Shown here one piece after another: positions 1 through 8,286 of a stretch of 58,701 nt of DNA; the first letter of the stretch is position 1, and the number at the start of each line of letters is the position of its first letter. This stretch comes from Terrabacter sp. Root181 (GTDB lineage Bacteria > Actinomycetota > Actinomycetes > Actinomycetales > Dermatophilaceae), in assembly GCF_001428505.1 (NCBI RefSeq), contig NZ_LMHU01000012.1, positions 1 to 58,701 of the forward strand. Reading direction: 5' to 3'. Made by a program: the position numbers and the translations under genes. Below the pieces are notes generated by a model. It was not told where the DNA came from and searched no databases. It was given only the letters and a program-made list of their open reading frames with translations.

Positions 1-1158
1 GGGCAAGGTGCGCCAGACCGATCCGGGGCGGGTGATGATCTCGCGGGCGTGGGCGGCGGTGACCCAGCCGTGGCCGGGGAGCTCGCAGGCGGTGTCGCTC
101 TCGCCGGTCGCGACCTCGAACGGCACGACGATCCACGCCAGCGCCGCCGCCCCGCCGGACACCGCGCCGGATGCGGCACCAGGCGCCGGAGCGGGGACGT
201 CCCCGACCGTGGGTCCGGCTGTGGGTCCGGCCGTGGGTCCGGTTGTGGGTCCGGCTGTGGGTCCGGCTGTGGGTCCGGGGTGGCCGGTGGCGTGCAGGAG
301 GGCGTGGGTGGCGAGGTCGGCGCGGAGCTGGTCGAGGGTGCGGGGGTCCCCGGCCCCGCGCCGGCCACGCGCGTGCGTGTCGAGGCGGTCCAGGACCGTG
401 GCGATCGGTGGCGGCGTCGGTGGTGACGGTGAGACAGCCCATCCCGTCCTGTGTGAGGCGGCCGAAGACCCCGCGCCGGGACCGGGTGGCGCGTGCCGCT
501 CCTGGCTGCCGCGGGCGTCGACCGACGCGACCGCCCGCCGCAGCCGCGCGGTGAACGTCCGCTGCGGCACGGGTCGACCGTCGCGGGACGGGGCGAGCAC
601 GGCCTCGGCGACGGTGGTCACGTCCGGATCCGGCAGCTGCGCGGTCTCGGACGCGACCTGCAGCGCACGGTGCAGCGAGGTCGCCCCGGCGCGCAGCGCG
701 CCCAGGACGACCCGGTGCCGGCGCGGCGCGGTCGCCAGGGACAGCCGGCGGGCGACCTCGCCGGTGCCGACCCCGGTCGCGAGGGCGATCTCCTCGGTCA
801 CGACCCGGTCCGGGCAGACCCGCGCGGACACCCGGGCGACGGCGCCGGCGGGGAGGGCGTCGATCTGCTGGGCCTCGATGGTGCGCAGCGCGCCGTAGGA
901 GGCGAGCAGGTCGGCCTCGAGGCGCGCCTTGGCGACCTCGAGCGCCTCGATCTCGGCCAGCACCCGCTCACCGGCACGCGCGAGCTCCTCCAGGGCCGTC
1001 GCCGCCTCCGCGCGGGCGTCGGCTCGCAGCCGCGCCAGCACCGGGTCCAGCGAGCGCGCCAATCGGTCCAGGTCGGTCGACCACGCCACCCGAACGGAGG
1101 TCCAACGTCCGCCCGAAGGCGCACCGGACAGCTCGACCGGCGACGGGGTGAACGGCAC
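1..1158 (-). CDS. DUF222 / 13E12-family HNH endonuclease-like protein, 3' end outside window
   Basis: The minus strand reads open for 386 codons from a GTG at 1158 to the window edge, with a GAGGAGG ribosome site 7-8 nt upstream. The protein has the DUF222 layout: an N-terminal helical region with Glu/Ala/Arg-rich segments, then conserved pieces such as TLDQLRADLATHALLH and GWVTAAHAREIITRPGSVWR. In the family an HNH nuclease domain follows, and here it would lie beyond position 1. These genes are multicopy in actinobacteria and their role is unresolved; DNA cleavage or mobile-element links are suspected. A Gly-Pro-Thr-Ala repeat linker is encoded at 209-280. Codons for about 405-492 look out of frame (see findings), so the copy may be decaying or carry a sequence error, although no stop interrupts it. 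Confidence 0.82.
   Translation of the reverse strand, partial: MPFTPSPVELSGAPSGGRWTSVRVAWSTDLDRLARSLDPVLARLRADARAEAATALEELARAGERVLAEIEALEVAKARLEADLLASYGALRTIEAQQIDALPAGAVARVSARVCPDRVVTEEIALATGVGTGEVARRLSLATAPRRHRVVLGALRAGATSLHRALQVASETAQLPDPDVTTVAEAVLAPSRDGRPVPQRTFTARLRRAVASVDARGSQERHAPPGPGAGSSAASHRTGWAVSPSPPTPPPIATVLDRLDTHARGRRGAGDPRTLDQLRADLATHALLHATGHPGPTAGPTAGPTTGPTAGPTAGPTVGDVPAPAPGAASGAVSGGAAALAWIVVPFEVATGESDTACELPGHGWVTAAHAREIITRPGSVWRTLP
209..280. repeat. Six tandem 12-bp units inside the DUF222 gene
   Basis: Six consecutive units of gtgggtccggct, with changes in the last two or three bases, encode a (Gly-Pro-Thr-Ala)n stretch on the minus strand. The unit length is a multiple of three, so copy-number change keeps the frame. 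It probably forms a flexible linker between the DUF222 core and the C-terminal part. Confidence 0.9.
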
Positions 1159-1373
1159 GGGCCCCTCCTCTCGATGGCGTCCCAATGCCTCAATGAGAAC
1201 ACGTGTTCGAGGGCCTTTCAAGGGCTGCTGGCAAATCTGTGGATAGCCAATTCGACTGCACCCCAGGGGATCTCACCCGTTCTAGCAACGCCGTAACGAT
1301 CCCTCCCCGATTGCGCCTGCGTCGGCGCGTCCACGATGAGGACAGCGGCTCCCACCTGGCGGACACGCATACG

Positions 1374-1379
1374 TACACT
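1374..1379 (+). promoter_or_regulatory. Putative -10 box (TACACT) of the metY transcript
   Basis: TACACT lies 6 nt before the first base of the riboswitch, the expected place for a -10 element whose transcript starts at the aptamer. No convincing -35 was found. The rest of the 1159-1385 gap shows no gene I can support. Confidence 0.45.
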
Positions 1380-1385
1380 CGCCGG

Positions 1386-1505
1386 TAGGTCATGAGCGCC
1401 AGCGACAAGCCCCGGCTCGCTGGCCGGCAACCCTCCAACCGCGGTGGGGTGCCCCGGGTGAAGACCTGGCCCGTCGACGCCACCGGCGCTCGGGCAAGCG
1501 CGGAG
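1386..1505 (+). promoter_or_regulatory. SAM-IV riboswitch
   Basis: The core aggtcatgagcgccagcgac, then aagccccggctcgctggccg and gcaaccctccaaccgcggtg, matches the SAM-I/SAM-IV binding core as I remember it from actinobacterial SAM-IV aptamers. The first bases (aggtc, 1386-1390) pair with gacct at 1463-1467 to close P1. Downstream G/C-rich sequence to about 1505 fits the extra SAM-IV 3' elements. A further hairpin (gcaccga/tcggtgc, 1518-1535) precedes the metY ribosome site and may belong to the expression platform. S-adenosylmethionine binding is expected to lower metY expression. The 3' boundary is approximate. Confidence 0.85.
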
Positions 1506-1597
1506 AGCCTCTCTCCCGCACCGACCCGTCGGTGCGCCGGGCCCGGTCACGCGGGGCCCTGGTCATCGACACGACCCAGGAAGAGCAGGAACGACCG

Positions 1598-2914
1598 ATG
1601 ACCGAGCCCAATTGGTCCTTCGAGACCAAGCAGATCCACGCCGGCCAGTCCCCCGACAGCGCCACGGGCGCCCGGGCGCTGCCGATCTACCAGACGACGA
1701 GCTACGTCTTCAACGACACCGACCACGCCGCGAACCTCTTCGGGCTCAAGGAGTTCGGCAACATCTACACCCGCCTGATGAACCCGACGACCGACGTCGT
1801 CGAGCAGCGCATCGCGGCGCTCGAGGGTGGGGTGGGCGCCCTTCTCGTCGCCTCGGGCCAGGCCGCCGAGACGCTCGCCGTGCTCAACATCGCCGAGGCT
1901 GGAGACCACGTCGTCGTCTCCCCCAGCCTCTACGGCGGCACCTTCAACCTCTTCAAGCACACGCTGCCGAAGTTCGGCATCGAGGTCGGCTTCGTCGAGG
2001 ACCCGACGTCGATCGACTCGTGGCGTGCGGCGATCCGGCCCAACACCAAGCTCCTCTTCGGCGAGACCATCGCCAACCCCAAGAGCGAGATCCTCGACAT
2101 CGAGGCGGTCGCGGCCCTCGCGCACGAGCACGGTGTCCCGCTCGTCGTCGACAACACCGTCGCGACGCCCTACCTCATCCGCCCGATCGAGTGGGGCGCC
2201 GACATCGTCGTGCACTCGGCGACCAAGTACCTCGGCGGCCACGGGACCTCGATCGCCGGCGTCATCGTCGACTCGGGCAACTTCGACTTCGGCGCGGACC
2301 CCGAGAAGTTCCCCAACTACAACACGCCCGAGGAGAGCTACCACGGGCTCGTGTTCGCCCGCGACCTCGGCGTGGGCAGCCCCCTCGGCGCCAACCTCGC
2401 GTTCATCCTCAAGGCACGGGTGCAGCTGCTTCGAGACCTCGGCCCGGCCGCTTCGCCCTTCAACGCCTTCCTCATCGCGCAGGGCATCGAGACGCTGTCG
2501 CTGCGCATCGAGCGTCACATCGAGAACGCGCACCGGGTCGCCGCCTACCTCCAGGGCCACGACCAGGTGGAGAAGGTCGTGTGGGCGTCCTTGCCCGACA
2601 GCCCGTTCCACGCCCTCGCGGAGAAGTACACGCCGCGCGGCGCCGGGGCCGTGCTCTCGTTCGAGATCGAGGGCGGGCTCGAGGCCGGCAAGAAGTTCGT
2701 CGAGGCGCTGACCCTCCACAGCCACGTCGCCAACATCGGCGACGTGCGCTCGCTCGTCATCCACCCCGCCTCGACGACGCACTCGCAGGGTCCCGACGAG
2801 GACCGCCTCGCCGCGGGCGTGACGCCCGGCCTCGTGCGCCTCTCGGTGGGCATCGAGCACATCGACGACATCGTCGCCGACCTCGAGCAGGGCTTCACCG
2901 CCGCCAAGGCCTGA
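1598..2914 (+). CDS. metY: O-acetylhomoserine aminocarboxypropyltransferase/cysteine synthase
   Basis: A 438-residue PLP enzyme of the Cys/Met metabolism family that makes homocysteine from O-acetylhomoserine and sulfide in the cytoplasm. The cofactor lysine is K210 in [10 protein letters not shown]. Other family marks are [10 protein letters not shown] near residue 50 and [10 protein letters not shown] near the C-terminus. The ATG at 1598 is chosen because [16 protein letters not shown] is the usual family N-terminus and AGGA lies just upstream; an in-frame ATG at 1532 falls in the riboswitch expression platform. Control by the upstream SAM-IV riboswitch fits methionine synthesis. No metX neighbour is present in the window. 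Confidence 0.95.
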   Translation: MTEPNWSFETKQIHAGQSPDSATGARALPIYQTTSYVFNDTDHAANLFGLKEFGNIYTRLMNPTTDVVEQRIAALEGGVGALLVASGQAAETLAVLNIAEAGDHVVVSPSLYGGTFNLFKHTLPKFGIEVGFVEDPTSIDSWRAAIRPNTKLLFGETIANPKSEILDIEAVAALAHEHGVPLVVDNTVATPYLIRPIEWGADIVVHSATKYLGGHGTSIAGVIVDSGNFDFGADPEKFPNYNTPEESYHGLVFARDLGVGSPLGANLAFILKARVQLLRDLGPAASPFNAFLIAQGIETLSLRIERHIENAHRVAAYLQGHDQVEKVVWASLPDSPFHALAEKYTPRGAGAVLSFEIEGGLEAGKKFVEALTLHSHVANIGDVRSLVIHPASTTHSQGPDEDRLAAGVTPGLVRLSVGIEHIDDIVADLEQGFTAAKA

Positions 2915-2967
2915 CACCGCCCGAAACCGGGCTGAAGCGGATCGGCACGGCTGGCACGATGGCAGCC

Positions 2968-4005
2968 ATGCCGATCCGCTACCCCGCCCCGCTGCGCCCC
3001 GGCGACCGGATCGGCGTGACCTCGCCGAGCTCCGGCGTCTCCGACGCCCTCTGGGGGCGGTTCGCGTATGCCGTCCAGTGCCTCCGTGACCGCGGCTTCG
3101 AGATCGTCGTGGGCGAGCTCAACCACGCGCCCACCCACGTGAGCGGGCCGCGCGAGGCGCGCGCCGACGAGCTCATGTCGATGCTGCTCGACCCGAGCAT
3201 CCGCGCGGTCGTCCCGCCGTGGGGCGGCGAGACGGGCATCGACCTGCTCGACCTGCTCGACCTCGACGCGGTCTCGGCGGCCGAGCCGACGTGGTGCGTC
3301 GGCTTCTCCGACACGTCGACGTGGCTGACCCCGCTCACCCTGACCACGGGCATCGCGACGATCCACGGGCAGAACCTCATGGACACCCCGTTCGCCGTGC
3401 CGGACGGCATACTCCACTGGGTCGACGTCGCCTCCGCCGCCGCAGGTGCGGAGCTGCGCCAGCACTCCCCCGGGCGGCACCGCACCGGCGGCTGGGACGA
3501 CTACGCCGGCAACCCGACGGTCTCCGAGATGACCCTCGAGGGGCGCGGCACGTGGACGCGCATCGACCCGGGTCACGAGGACGAGCCGGCCAGCTTCTCG
3601 GGCCGCCTCGTCGCCGGCTGCGTCGAGACGGTGAGCTTCCTGGCCGGCGGGCGCTTCTCCGACATGGGTGCCTTCGCGCGGGACCACGCGCCCGAGGGCG
3701 TCGTCGTGCTCCTCGACATCTCCGAGTGGAGCTCCTACGACATCTGCCGGGCCCTGCACGCCATGCGCCTGCGCGGCTGGTTCGACGCCGCCACGGGCGT
3801 CCTCGTCTCACGCACCCATGCGCCCGAGCCGCACGGCTTCACCCAGCACGCGGCCGTCGTCGATGCGCTCGGGATGCTGGGCGTGCCGATCCTCGCCGAC
3901 GTCGAGTGCGGGCACGTGCAGCCGTTCCTCGCTCTCGTCCAGGGCGCCACGACCAGCGTGGTCCACGACGGGGACCTGCACGACGTCACGCAGCGCCTCT
4001 CCTGA
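2968..4005 (+). CDS. S66-family LD-carboxypeptidase / MccF-like peptidase
   Basis: About 345 residues. The N-terminus PLRPGDRIGVTSPSSG is typical of S66 peptidases, which trim murein tetrapeptides (LdcA) or inactivate microcin C-like peptidyl-nucleotides (MccF). The likely nucleophile is S114 in GFSDTS and the triad histidine H316 in ECGHVQPFLALVQG. The region where the family carries its catalytic Glu reads LLDISEWSSYD, with Asp250 apparently at the key site and Glu253 three residues on, so the triad may be altered. It starts 53 bp after metY with no clear ribosome site. ATG 2959 is an alternative start that adds three residues. Length and absence of a signal peptide suggest a cytosolic MccF-type role. 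Confidence 0.85.
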   Translation: MPIRYPAPLRPGDRIGVTSPSSGVSDALWGRFAYAVQCLRDRGFEIVVGELNHAPTHVSGPREARADELMSMLLDPSIRAVVPPWGGETGIDLLDLLDLDAVSAAEPTWCVGFSDTSTWLTPLTLTTGIATIHGQNLMDTPFAVPDGILHWVDVASAAAGAELRQHSPGRHRTGGWDDYAGNPTVSEMTLEGRGTWTRIDPGHEDEPASFSGRLVAGCVETVSFLAGGRFSDMGAFARDHAPEGVVVLLDISEWSSYDICRALHAMRLRGWFDAATGVLVSRTHAPEPHGFTQHAAVVDALGMLGVPILADVECGHVQPFLALVQGATTSVVHDGDLHDVTQRLS

Positions 4006-4023
4006 GACCGCCGACGGCTCGGC

Positions 4024-5928
4024 TCAGCCGACGACCTCGTCGACGAAACACCAGCGCCACGCCTCGCCCGGCTCGATGGAGCGCATGACGGGATGCTGCG
4101 TCTCGTGGAAGTGCGCCGTGGCGTGCTTCATCTCCGAGGAGTCGCAGCAGCCGACGTGCCCGCACCGGAGGCACAGACGCAGGTGCACCCACGTCGTGCC
4201 GTCGCGCAGGCACTCCTCGCACCCCTCGGGCGTGCGCGGCTCGACGCACGAGTCGGTCTCCTGCAGGTGCTCGCACGGGGCCTCGATGGTGTCCACGGGC
4301 AACATCTCACTCTCTGCCAGACGGCTCTCCTGGTCGTCGATGCGGTCGAGCATGGTCTCTTCCAGGTCGAGGCTGCTGAGGACGACGCGGAGCACGACCT
4401 GGTCGGCCCGCCCCTCGTCGCGCAGGCGCAGGACCTCGTCGCGCTCGGCCTGCAGCATCTGCAACCGGGCCCGGCAGTAGCGGGCGCTCGGCGTCTCGTC
4501 GTCGTTGCCGCTGCGCGGCCCGAGCCGCTCCCACATCTGGTTGAGCCGGTCCTCGGAGCGCGACTGCAGCATCTCGCGCGTCGCCTCGTCGACGTCGTCC
4601 ATGCGGTCGAGCGCGTCGAGGCCCGAGCGCGTCGCGGCCTGGAGCACCGTCGCCGCCTGGAGCGCGTCCTCGCGGGGGTCCGGCCCCCGCACGTCGAGCC
4701 AGCGGGCCAGTGCCGGCAGCGTCGCGCCCTGGATGAGCAGGGTGCCGATGGTGACGACGACGGCGATGAGGACCAGCACGTCGCGGTGCGGGGTCTCCGG
4801 CGGCAGGAGCAGGGCCGCGGCGAGGGTCACCACGCCACGCATGCCGGCCCACGACAGCACGACGGTGTGGGACCACGGCGCGTGTGCCTCGATGCGGAAC
4901 ACGCGCGTCCTGAGGAATCGGAACGGCACGATCCAGAGCGGCCGGAGGAGCAGGACGGCGACGAGCGTGCCGACGGCGGCGAGCGTGATCTGCCCGGCCG
5001 ACAGCGGGGAGCTTCGGACCTCGGCGAGGACGTAGAAGACCTGCAGGCCGATGAGGAGGAAGACGGCGTTCTCGAGGAGGAACTGGATCGAGCTCCAGTT
5101 GATCCGCTCGCTGAGGCGCGAGGCCCCCGTCTGGGTCCGCGGCGACTTGTGGCCGAGCACGAGGCCTGCCGTGACGACGGCGATGACGCCGGAGGCGTGC
5201 AGCTCCTCGGCAGGGACGTAGGCCGCGAAGGGCACCATGAACGACAGCACCGTGTCGAAGGCCGGCTCGGTCGAGAAGTGCCGGCGCAGCACCGAGACGA
5301 CGAGTGCGACGACGACGCCGATCGCGATGCCGCCCACCGACGCCCAGGCGAAGTCGAGCACGACACCGCCGAAGGTCACGCCGTTGGAGGCCAACCCCGT
5401 CGCGAGCCCGGCCGCGGCGAGCGCCGTGCGCAGCGACACGAGCGCCGTGGCGTCGTTGACGAGCGACTCGCCCTCGAGGATCGACACCAGGCGCCGCGGC
5501 AGCCCGATACGGCGGCCGACCGCCGTCGCCGCGACCGCGTCCGGCGGCGCGACGACCGCACCGATCGCGAAGGCGACCGCGAAGTCGAGGCCGAGCGCCC
5601 ACTGCAGGAAGAGCGCCACCCCGAGTGCGGTGAAGAGCACGAGCCCGACCGACAGGCTGAGGATGACTGCCCGGTTGTTGCGGAAGTCGACGAGCGATGT
5701 CTGGATCGCGGCGGCGTACAGCAGGGGCGGGAGGATGCCGAGCAGCACGACGTCAGGGCTCAGGGCCACCTCGGGCACGAACGGGAGGTAGGACCCGAGG
5801 ATGCCGATGACGATGAGGACGATCGGCGCCGGCAGGTCGAACCGGTCGGCGAGCCACGACCCGCCGAGCACGGTGGCTGCGATCGCGAGCAGCCCGATGG
5901 CGATCTCCACGACGACATCCTGCCCCAC
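4024..5928 (-). CDS. CPA1 Na+/H+ antiporter with C-terminal UBP-type zinc finger
   Basis: A 634-residue protein. Residues 1-400 form a 12-13 helix CPA1 antiporter core with the hallmark VAPPDAVAATAVGRRIGLPR and the ND pair of GESLVNDATALV, which bind the transported cations. A charged cytosolic helical region follows. The last 80 residues are a UBP zinc finger with CxxC and His ligands (CEHL, GCEEC, CLRCGHVGCC, HATAHFHETQHP). It should exchange Na+ (or K+) for H+ across the cell membrane. In eukaryotes UBP fingers bind the free ubiquitin C-terminus; the bacterial ligand is unknown. The gene converges with the S66 gene. The start is GTG 5928; the GTG at 5913 is also possible. Confidence 0.92.
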   Translation of the reverse strand: MGQDVVVEIAIGLLAIAATVLGGSWLADRFDLPAPIVLIVIGILGSYLPFVPEVALSPDVVLLGILPPLLYAAAIQTSLVDFRNNRAVILSLSVGLVLFTALGVALFLQWALGLDFAVAFAIGAVVAPPDAVAATAVGRRIGLPRRLVSILEGESLVNDATALVSLRTALAAAGLATGLASNGVTFGGVVLDFAWASVGGIAIGVVVALVVSVLRRHFSTEPAFDTVLSFMVPFAAYVPAEELHASGVIAVVTAGLVLGHKSPRTQTGASRLSERINWSSIQFLLENAVFLLIGLQVFYVLAEVRSSPLSAGQITLAAVGTLVAVLLLRPLWIVPFRFLRTRVFRIEAHAPWSHTVVLSWAGMRGVVTLAAALLLPPETPHRDVLVLIAVVVTIGTLLIQGATLPALARWLDVRGPDPREDALQAATVLQAATRSGLDALDRMDDVDEATREMLQSRSEDRLNQMWERLGPRSGNDDETPSARYCRARLQMLQAERDEVLRLRDEGRADQVVLRVVLSSLDLEETMLDRIDDQESRLAESEMLPVDTIEAPCEHLQETDSCVEPRTPEGCEECLRDGTTWVHLRLCLRCGHVGCCDSSEMKHATAHFHETQHPVMRSIEPGEAWRWCFVDEVVG

Positions 5929-5959
5929 ACGGGTCGTGGTTGCGTCGGCCGTCCGCGCG

Positions 5960-7132
5960 TCAGGCGAAGAAGGTGCGCACCGCCGCGATGACGCGGTCCT
6001 GGTCGGCCTCGGTCAGCTCGGTCGCGCAGGGCAGCGAGAGGCCGCGGGCGAAGAGCCCGTCGCCGACCGCCCCACCGAGCAGCGGCGCCGACAGGAAGGG
6101 CGGCTGCGCGTGCAGCGGCCGCCACAAAGCCCGGGCCCCGACGCCGGCCCCGTTGAGGTGGGCCAGGAACTCGTCACGACCGCGCCCGTCGGCCTCTGGT
6201 ACGAGGACCGAGTAGAGCCAGTACGTCGCGTCGAGTCCCTCGACCCGCGGCGGCAGGACGAGCGGGAGGTCGGCGAACGCCGCGTCGTAGCGGGCCGCGA
6301 TGCGGTGCTTGGCGGAGACGAACTCGTCGAGCCGCTCGAGCTGGGCGAGCCCGAGCCCGGCAGCGATGTTGGTGAGCCGGTAGTTGTAGCCGACCTCGTC
6401 GTGGAGGTAGCCGACGTCAGGCACCTTCGCCTGGGTCGTGAGGTGACGGGCGCGTGCGGCGAGGTCGTCGTCGTCGGTGACGATCATGCCGCCACCGCCG
6501 GTGGTCGCGATCTTGTTGCCGTTGAAGGAGAAGCAGCCGATGCGGCCGACGGTGCCGGTGTGCCGCCCGGCGTAGGGACCGGACGTCCACGTCGCCCCGA
6601 GCGACTCCGCGGCGTCTTCGAGCACGGGTATGCCGTGTCGCTCGCAGGCGTCCATGAGCGGTCCCATGTCGGCGGGCTGCCCGAGCACGTGCACGACCTC
6701 GACGACGTTCGGCTGGGCCTCCCCCGCGGCGGCGCGGCGGTCGAGCTCGGCGGCGAGCAGGGCCGGGTCGATGTTCCACGTCGTCGTCTCGGCGTCGACG
6801 AGCACCGGGCGGGCGCCGCAGTAGGCGATCGGGTTGACCGAGCCGACGAAGGTGAAGTCGGAGCAGACGACGTCGTCGTCGCGCCCGACCCCGAGCAGGA
6901 GCAGGCCGATGTGGATCGCGGCCGTGCCGGTCGCGCAGGCGATGGCGTGCTTCGACCCGACCCGCGCGGCGAAGCGCCGCTCGAACTCCGAGACGAAGGG
7001 ACCGACGGACGAGACGAAGCCGGACTCCACGGCCTCGAGGACGTAGCGCCGCTCGAGCTCGCCGATGTTGGGCACCGCGAGCGGGATCGTCCCTTCGGGC
7101 CCGCGGGCTCCGGGAGCGTGGGCCTCGGTCAC
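5960..7132 (-). CDS. legC: LegC-like UDP/GDP-4-keto-sugar aminotransferase (DegT/DnrJ family)
   Basis: A 390-residue PLP aminotransferase of the DegT/DnrJ/EryC1 group. IPLAVPNIGELERRYV, GFVSSVGPFVSEFE and ACATGTAAIHIGLLLLGVG match the LegC subgroup. The Schiff-base lysine sits in SFNGNKIATTGGGGMIVT. It is expected to transaminate the 4-keto, 6-deoxy product of LegB to the 4-amino sugar in legionaminic acid synthesis. GTG 7132 is chosen because it overlaps the legB stop codon (GTGA); a longer open frame to 7636 lies antisense to nothing sensible and runs through legB. It is the last gene of the minus-strand sugar operon. Confidence 0.9.
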   Translation of the reverse strand: MTEAHAPGARGPEGTIPLAVPNIGELERRYVLEAVESGFVSSVGPFVSEFERRFAARVGSKHAIACATGTAAIHIGLLLLGVGRDDDVVCSDFTFVGSVNPIAYCGARPVLVDAETTTWNIDPALLAAELDRRAAAGEAQPNVVEVVHVLGQPADMGPLMDACERHGIPVLEDAAESLGATWTSGPYAGRHTGTVGRIGCFSFNGNKIATTGGGGMIVTDDDDLAARARHLTTQAKVPDVGYLHDEVGYNYRLTNIAAGLGLAQLERLDEFVSAKHRIAARYDAAFADLPLVLPPRVEGLDATYWLYSVLVPEADGRGRDEFLAHLNGAGVGARALWRPLHAQPPFLSAPLLGGAVGDGLFARGLSLPCATELTEADQDRVIAAVRTFFA

Positions 7133-8286
7133 CGGTGGTACCGCCCGGCGGTCTCGGGGTCGACGCGCGGCCGCAGCCACTCCGCCGTGGCCGACAGGCC
7201 CTCCTCGAGCGACACGGTGGGCGCCCAGCCGAGCACCTCGTTGGCGAGCGACGGGTCGGACAGCAGGATCTGCACCTCGGACCCCTCGGGGCGGATGCGG
7301 TCGCTCTCGGTGACGATCTCGGCGTCGCTGCCGGTGACCTTGCGGCACAGCTCGACGACGTCGCCGACCGAGACGGTGCGCCCGGTGCCGAGCTGGATCG
7401 TCGTGCCGGGCGCGACGTCGGCGAGGGCGGCGCGGACGAAGCCGTCGGCCGTGTCGGCCACGAAGGTGAAGTCGCGCTTGGGCGTGAGGTCGCCGAGCTT
7501 GAGCTGGCTCGCGCCCGCGAGCAGCTGGGACAGGACGGTCGGGATGACGGCGCGCGTGGACTGTCGGGGACCGAACGTGTTGAACGGGCGCAGCGTCGTC
7601 ACCGGCGTCTCGAAGGACAGGGCGTAGGACTCGCACATCTTGTCGGCCGAGATCTTCGTCGCCGAGTAGGGCGACTGGCCGCGCAGCGGGTGCGCCTCGG
7701 TGATCGGCACCGACTCCGGCGTGCCGTAGACCTCGGACGTCGACGTGTTGACCATCCGCGGTGTCCCGTGACGGCGGACGGCCTCGAGGACGTTGAGCGT
7801 GCCGATGACGTTGGTCTCGACGTAGGAGCGGGGAGCCACGTAGGAGAACGGGATCGCGATGAGGGCCGCCAGGTGGAGCACGACGTCGACGCCCTCGGTC
7901 GTGGCCATGACGTGCTCGGGGTCGCGGATGTCGCCGAGGACGACCTCGGCCTGCCCGTCGCGCACCGCGGCCTTGAAGACGTCGGACTCGTCGAGCCAGC
8001 CCGTCGACCCGTTGGAGTTGTAGAGGCAGAAGGCCCGCACGTGCGCCCCGTCGGCGACGAGCCGCTCGACGACGTGCGACCCGATGAAGCCGTCGGAGCC
8101 CGTGACGAGGACGGTCTTGCCGGCGACGGACCCCTCGACGGGCCTCGCGGTCAGCTCGATGTCGGGGACGTCAGCGTTGGTGCTCAGGCCGGAAAGTGTT
8201 GTCACAGCTGCCTTTTCGTCGTTCATGTGTGCTCGTATGCCGTCAGCCACGTCGTGCGCGTCGGTGCCGGTCACGGGGATGCTCAT
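7129..8286 (-). CDS. legB: LegB-like nucleotide-GlcNAc 4,6-dehydratase (extended SDR)
   Basis: An extended short-chain dehydrogenase of 385 residues. The NAD-binding motif TVLVTGSDGFIGSHVVE begins only near residue 58, the catalytic YSATK near residue 210, and PFNTFGPRQSTRAVIPT is typical of LegB. It should dehydrate NDP-GlcNAc to the 4-keto-6-deoxy sugar. ATG 8286 overlaps the stop of the upstream gene (ATGA), but it gives about 55 extra N-terminal residues compared with usual LegB. Internal starts (ATG at residue 21, or a GTG a few codons later behind an AAAAGG) are possible. The N-terminal stretch is less GC-rich than its surroundings. Confidence 0.88.
   Translation of the reverse strand: MSIPVTGTDAHDVADGIRAHMNDEKAAVTTLSGLSTNADVPDIELTARPVEGSVAGKTVLVTGSDGFIGSHVVERLVADGAHVRAFCLYNSNGSTGWLDESDVFKAAVRDGQAEVVLGDIRDPEHVMATTEGVDVVLHLAALIAIPFSYVAPRSYVETNVIGTLNVLEAVRRHGTPRMVNTSTSEVYGTPESVPITEAHPLRGQSPYSATKISADKMCESYALSFETPVTTLRPFNTFGPRQSTRAVIPTVLSQLLAGASQLKLGDLTPKRDFTFVADTADGFVRAALADVAPGTTIQLGTGRTVSVGDVVELCRKVTGSDAEIVTESDRIRPEGSEVQILLSDPSLANEVLGWAPTVSLEEGLSATAEWLRPRVDPETAGRYHR

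Noticed and set aside
1-1158. Insertion sequence or prophage edge
   Set aside because: DUF222 genes are common in actinobacterial chromosomes. No terminal inverted repeats, transposase or phage genes are seen.
1612-2957. Long plus-strand frame reading through metY into the S66 peptidase, suggesting a fusion
   Set aside because: The upstream part is an out-of-frame shadow of metY. The peptidase has its own normal N-terminus at 2968.
4093-5991. A 632-codon open frame opposite the antiporter gene
   Set aside because: It is rich in Arg, Glu, Gly and Asp from antisense codon bias, matches no family, and the minus strand holds a complete antiporter.
7133-7636. N-terminal extension of the LegC frame
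   Set aside because: It is a shadow of legB, and the GTGA overlap at 7129-7132 gives a standard start.
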